This document shows positions 61,553 through 64,000 of a stretch of DNA of 64,000 bases, piece after piece. Within the stretch, counting starts at the first letter, position 1. Each line of letters opens with the position of its first letter. The stretch comes from Pelagomonas calceolata (Eukaryota > Sar > Pelagophyceae > Pelagomonadales > Pelagomonadaceae). The DNA lies in assembly GCA_918797485.1 (NCBI GenBank), contig CAKKNE010000003.1:1178001-1242000 (forward strand), read 5' to 3'. Position numbers and translations under genes: made by a program. The notes beneath the pieces are model-generated. The model made no database searches and had not been told where the DNA came from. It worked only from the letters and a program-made list of their open reading frames with translations.

Positions 61553-61575
61553 CTAGTGTCTTTACACGCCGCTAG
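61553..61575 (-). promoter_or_regulatory. Intergenic CTAG motif, copy 10
   Basis: CTAGTGTCTTTACACGCC then GCTAG. It lies in the 684-bp divergent region between the 1267-aa protein gene (61197) and RBM25 (61882). The region also holds the doubtful 61587-61883 minus-strand frame. Confidence 0.6.
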
Positions 61576-61586
61576 CTAATCTCGAC

Positions 61587-61883
61587 TCACCAAAACGCCG
61601 GACGCTCGCGCTTGCGCGCTGTCGCGCTGGTAATTGCGGGACGCTGGCCGTACTGGCGATACACGTGTAGCAACGCCTGCGACGTGACGAGGCGCTCGGC
61701 GCGGCTCCGGTAGGCTATTTCGGCCACCGCCTGTTCACGCGTGCGCTTACGCGACGCGCCGCGACGCCGCGGACCGCCGCCGCGCGTGGCCGCCGCGAGA
61801 CGCCCGGCGCCGCACAAAGCAACGCGCCGCGCCGCTCCTGAAAAAAAAATTAGCGCGGGCGCTTGACAACGCGGCGACACCAT
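61587..61883 (-). CDS. Doubtful small basic protein, 98 aa
   Basis: The second half, SRKRTREQAVAEIAYRSRAE and RLVTSQALLHVYRQYGQRPA, looks like real protein, but the first part is low-complexity and includes a T-run followed by CAG, a possible splice acceptor. Its ATG overlaps the RBM25 ATG on the other strand. It may be the last exon of a gene or chance. Confidence 0.3.
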   Translation of the reverse strand: MVSPRCQAPALIFFSGAARRVALCGAGRLAAATRGGGPRRRGASRKRTREQAVAEIAYRSRAERLVTSQALLHVYRQYGQRPAITSATARKRERPAFW

Positions 61884-63617
61884 GAACCCATGGGGCCAGC
61901 CCCAGCAACCCTACAACCCGGCCATGGCCGCCTACTACCAGCAACAACAACAAGCGGCCTACGGCGCCTACCCGCAGCAGCAGTACCAAGCGCAGCCGCA
62001 GTATCAACCAGTCCCGGGCTACCCGCCGCAGCCGCAGTACCCCTACGCGCAGCCCGGGTATGCCTATCCGCCGCAGCAGACGTATGGGGCCGCCCCTGCT
62101 TATTACCCGCAGCCCGTGGTACCAGCAGCACCGGTCGCCGCGCCGCCGGCGCCACCCGCGCCTGCCCCAGCACCAGTAGCTGTGGAATTACCAGAGGGAG
62201 CCAAAGCCCCCATGAACGTGTTTGTGGGCAAATTACCGTTAGACGTCCACGAATCGTGTGTCGAAGCGCTACTCAAGCAGTGCGGCGGCGTGCTCAAGTG
62301 GAAGCGATCGGTCGGTGATAATAATGTTCCCAAGGCGTTTGGGTTTTGCACCTTTAGCGATGCGCAAGGCGCTCTAGCTGCCGTGGAGCTGCTGAATGAA
62401 TTCGACTTGAAAGGGCAAAAAATACAAGTGAAGACGGGCCAGAAGGAGCAGGCTATCCTTGATGACTTGATCACGAAGCGGCGCGCTTTGACGTCGGCGG
62501 CCACGCAGACGTATTCATCGCCTCCTGGGGGGGTCCAACGGACTCCCGCCGACGAGGAGAAATTATCAAGGCTGCGTACTTTTGTATCGACTATAGATAC
62601 GACGAAGCCCGTGCCTGCGGCTGCCCTCGCGTCATTAATGCCGAACGCGCCCGCACCGGGCTCCAAAGAACAAATGATCGCCGAGGAGATGGAGAAGTTC
62701 CGCGAGAAACAAGCGCAACGCGACAAGGAGCTCGAGGACGAGCGCCGACGGAAGCTCCAGGCCAAGGTCCAGGAAGCTCAAGCGTTGGAGAAGACCATAA
62801 GTGCATCATTGGATTCGGCGAAGAAGCGCACGCTGGGCATGAAGGGTGGTCCCGAAAAGCGGCCGAAGCTCGAGACGCCGGCGGCGGTACGTATTTCCCC
62901 TGCTCCCGCCATCGCGTCGACGGCGTGGAGGGCGCCGCCGCCGCCATCGCCGTCGCCGCGGGGCCGCGCCGCGCGAGAGCCAAGCCGTGCTCACGCTACG
63001 CCCCCGTCGCAGACCGCGCTCGCGCCGAACGCGCCCAAGCTCGGCTTCTCGCTTGGCGGCGCGCCGGCGCCGCCGCGGGGCTTCAAGCCCGGGCTGGCTA
63101 CCTCTGCGTTTGGCGCCGAGGAGGCTTCTAAGCCGCGCGTGCTCCAGAAACTCGACGACGACGAGTCCGCGGCGCCAGCGCCCTCTTTATCTGATAATCA
63201 ATCATCCGCGCGCGCGGCCACAGACGAGGATGCCAAAAAGCGCGACCGCGCCATCGCCGAGGCCATCCCGACCGACGCCGACCAGCTCTTCAAGGCCACC
63301 GTGGATTGGGCCGCCGTACGTTCACCGGTGTCCTCTGTATCAACTTGTATCATTGCAACATATAGGTGGAGCGCGCGGGCGTCGTCCAGGCCAAGTTACG
63401 ACCGTGGGTCGCCAAAAAAATCGCCGAGTATCTGGGGGAAGAGGAGCCCACACTGATCAATTACATCTGTTCCTGCTTAGGGCGAAGGGCCAAACCAGAA
63501 GAAATCCGCGACGAGCTCGCACTGGTCTTGGACGAAGACGCGCAGACCATGGTCGTCAAGCTGTGGCGCGTCCTATTGTTCCACGCGGCGAAGGCGGCGC
63601 AGCGCCCCTCTGCGTGA
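61882..63617 (+). CDS. RBM25/Snu71-like splicing factor (RRM + PWI), 519 aa, three exons
   Basis: U1 snRNP-associated splicing regulator. Exons are 61882-62886, 63013-63315 and 63366-63617 (both introns begin GTACGT, phase 0). The N-terminal ~95 residues are Gln/Pro/Tyr-rich (MAAYYQQQQQAAYGAYPQ). The RRM (~110-195) has NVFVGKLPL (RNP2) and KAFGFCTF (RNP1). A charged coiled coil (EEMEKFREKQAQRDKELEDE) follows. The PWI domain is completed only after the last splice: AKLRPWVAKKIAEYLGEEEP, then VLDEDAQTMVVKLWRVLLF. The first intron (126 bp) keeps the frame if retained, so it is less certain; it would otherwise add a 42-residue Pro/Arg-rich insert. Confidence 0.9.
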
Positions 63618-64000
63618 AAAATATTTTCGCGGGCGTTTTCTCTTACCCTTTCCGGCGTTCCTTCTGGCAGGTCCCGCGGCGGCGGCGAGCGATAGCGGTG
63701 ATCCGGGCGGCGTTGCGCGCTCGGCTGAATGTGTTCTTAACCTAAGACTCTCTAGACTAGGTTGCGCGTCGCGTCGCGCCGGTCCGCTCCTAGAGTTAGT
63801 CCGTCCGCTCCTAGAAGTGGCGGCGAAAAAGCAGCTGCACCTCGTTCTCTGTACGACGATGCTAGGATTAATCCTGTTACCGTGCTACAGAGGCGTACAA
63901 GCTCGTACCTTGTTTCCTAGTGTGTTACAGACCGCTAGCCACTCTTGTCGTCGAGCTTCGCGAGTAGCGAGCTGGTGCAGAGCAGAGCTCGCAAGGAAGA
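63618..64000. other. Intergenic end of window
   Basis: Nothing protein-coding recognised after RBM25. One copy of the CTAG motif lies at 63917-63938, suggesting a promoter for a gene beyond the window edge. Confidence 0.4.
63917..63938 (-). promoter_or_regulatory. Intergenic CTAG motif, copy 11
   Basis: CTAGTGTGTTACAGA then CCGCTAG, near the window edge, with the same CAAAC-like flank on the other strand as copies 6 and 7 (GAAAC here). Confidence 0.6.

Noticed and set aside
12985-63938. CTAG motif copies as ends of a miniature transposon
   Set aside because: Copies are single, not paired at a fixed distance, and show no flanking duplications. A regulatory motif fits better, though a genome-wide check could reverse this.

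Overview
The window is GC-rich nuclear DNA from a eukaryotic alga, most likely a pelagophyte stramenopile of the Aureococcus/Pelagomonas kind. Four things point there. A light-harvesting protein gene of the chlorophyll a/c type carries a heterokont-like plastid leader. Several other genes have plastid or thylakoid-lumen leaders. A peroxiredoxin uses an in-frame TGA as selenocysteine, and pelagophytes are rich in selenoproteins. Most introns are short introner elements with CTGTGTGG-type terminal inverted repeats and 8-bp target-site duplications (TSDs), a type known from Aureococcus. The species itself is inferred, not shown.

Layout. 1-5 kb: a BEACH-WD40 gene cut by the window edge, an orphan HECT C-lobe and the selenoprotein peroxiredoxin with a candidate SECIS. 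5-13 kb: two unknown small genes, a Cys-cluster protein, a mitoferrin-like carrier, a coiled-coil protein and an LHC gene. 13-25 kb: an FAD oxidoreductase/choline-kinase fusion, an ankyrin protein, cytosolic LeuRS and a Fused/STK36-type kinase. 25-37 kb: a very large SMCHD1-like GHKL-ATPase/SMC-hinge protein, then the largest subunit of RNA polymerase III. 37-46 kb: UBE2K-type E2, two organelle-targeted proteins, peptide deformylase, a TPR fragment, a CPBP-type membrane protein, a methyltransferase/2OG-oxygenase/Tudor-like fusion and a GT14 glycosyltransferase. 46-57 kb: a kinesin-9, a truncated kinase, an Mrs2 Mg2+ transporter, three unknown genes, a CCB2/CCB4-like factor, RFC3, and a scrambled histone H2B beside a TPR fragment. 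57-64 kb: a 1267-residue unknown protein and an RBM25-like splicing factor.

Genes are packed tightly on both strands. Convergent pairs can nearly abut: the stops at 41040/41041 touch, and those at 44826/44829 are 2 bp apart. Divergent pairs share short promoters. About 18 introns can be placed by reading frame, and about 13 of them look introner-derived. In the best copies the TSD supplies the first two intron bases (GT, or GC) and the element end supplies CAG at the 3' side, so splicing restores the pre-insertion codons exactly. The elements work in either orientation because both ends finish in CAG.

The most original observations are: (i) a conserved oriented motif of 18-23 bp (CTAGCGG, a few variable bases, TAAGACACTAG) found 11 times and only between genes, mostly 70-400 bp upstream of start codons and often in divergent promoters; (ii) introner-made GC-AG introns; (iii) an introner in the Mrs2 gene that lost its canonical 3' splice site and seems partly exonised; (iv) several domain fusions and rearranged gene remnants. 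No transposase, tRNA, rRNA, CRISPR array or viral element was recognised.
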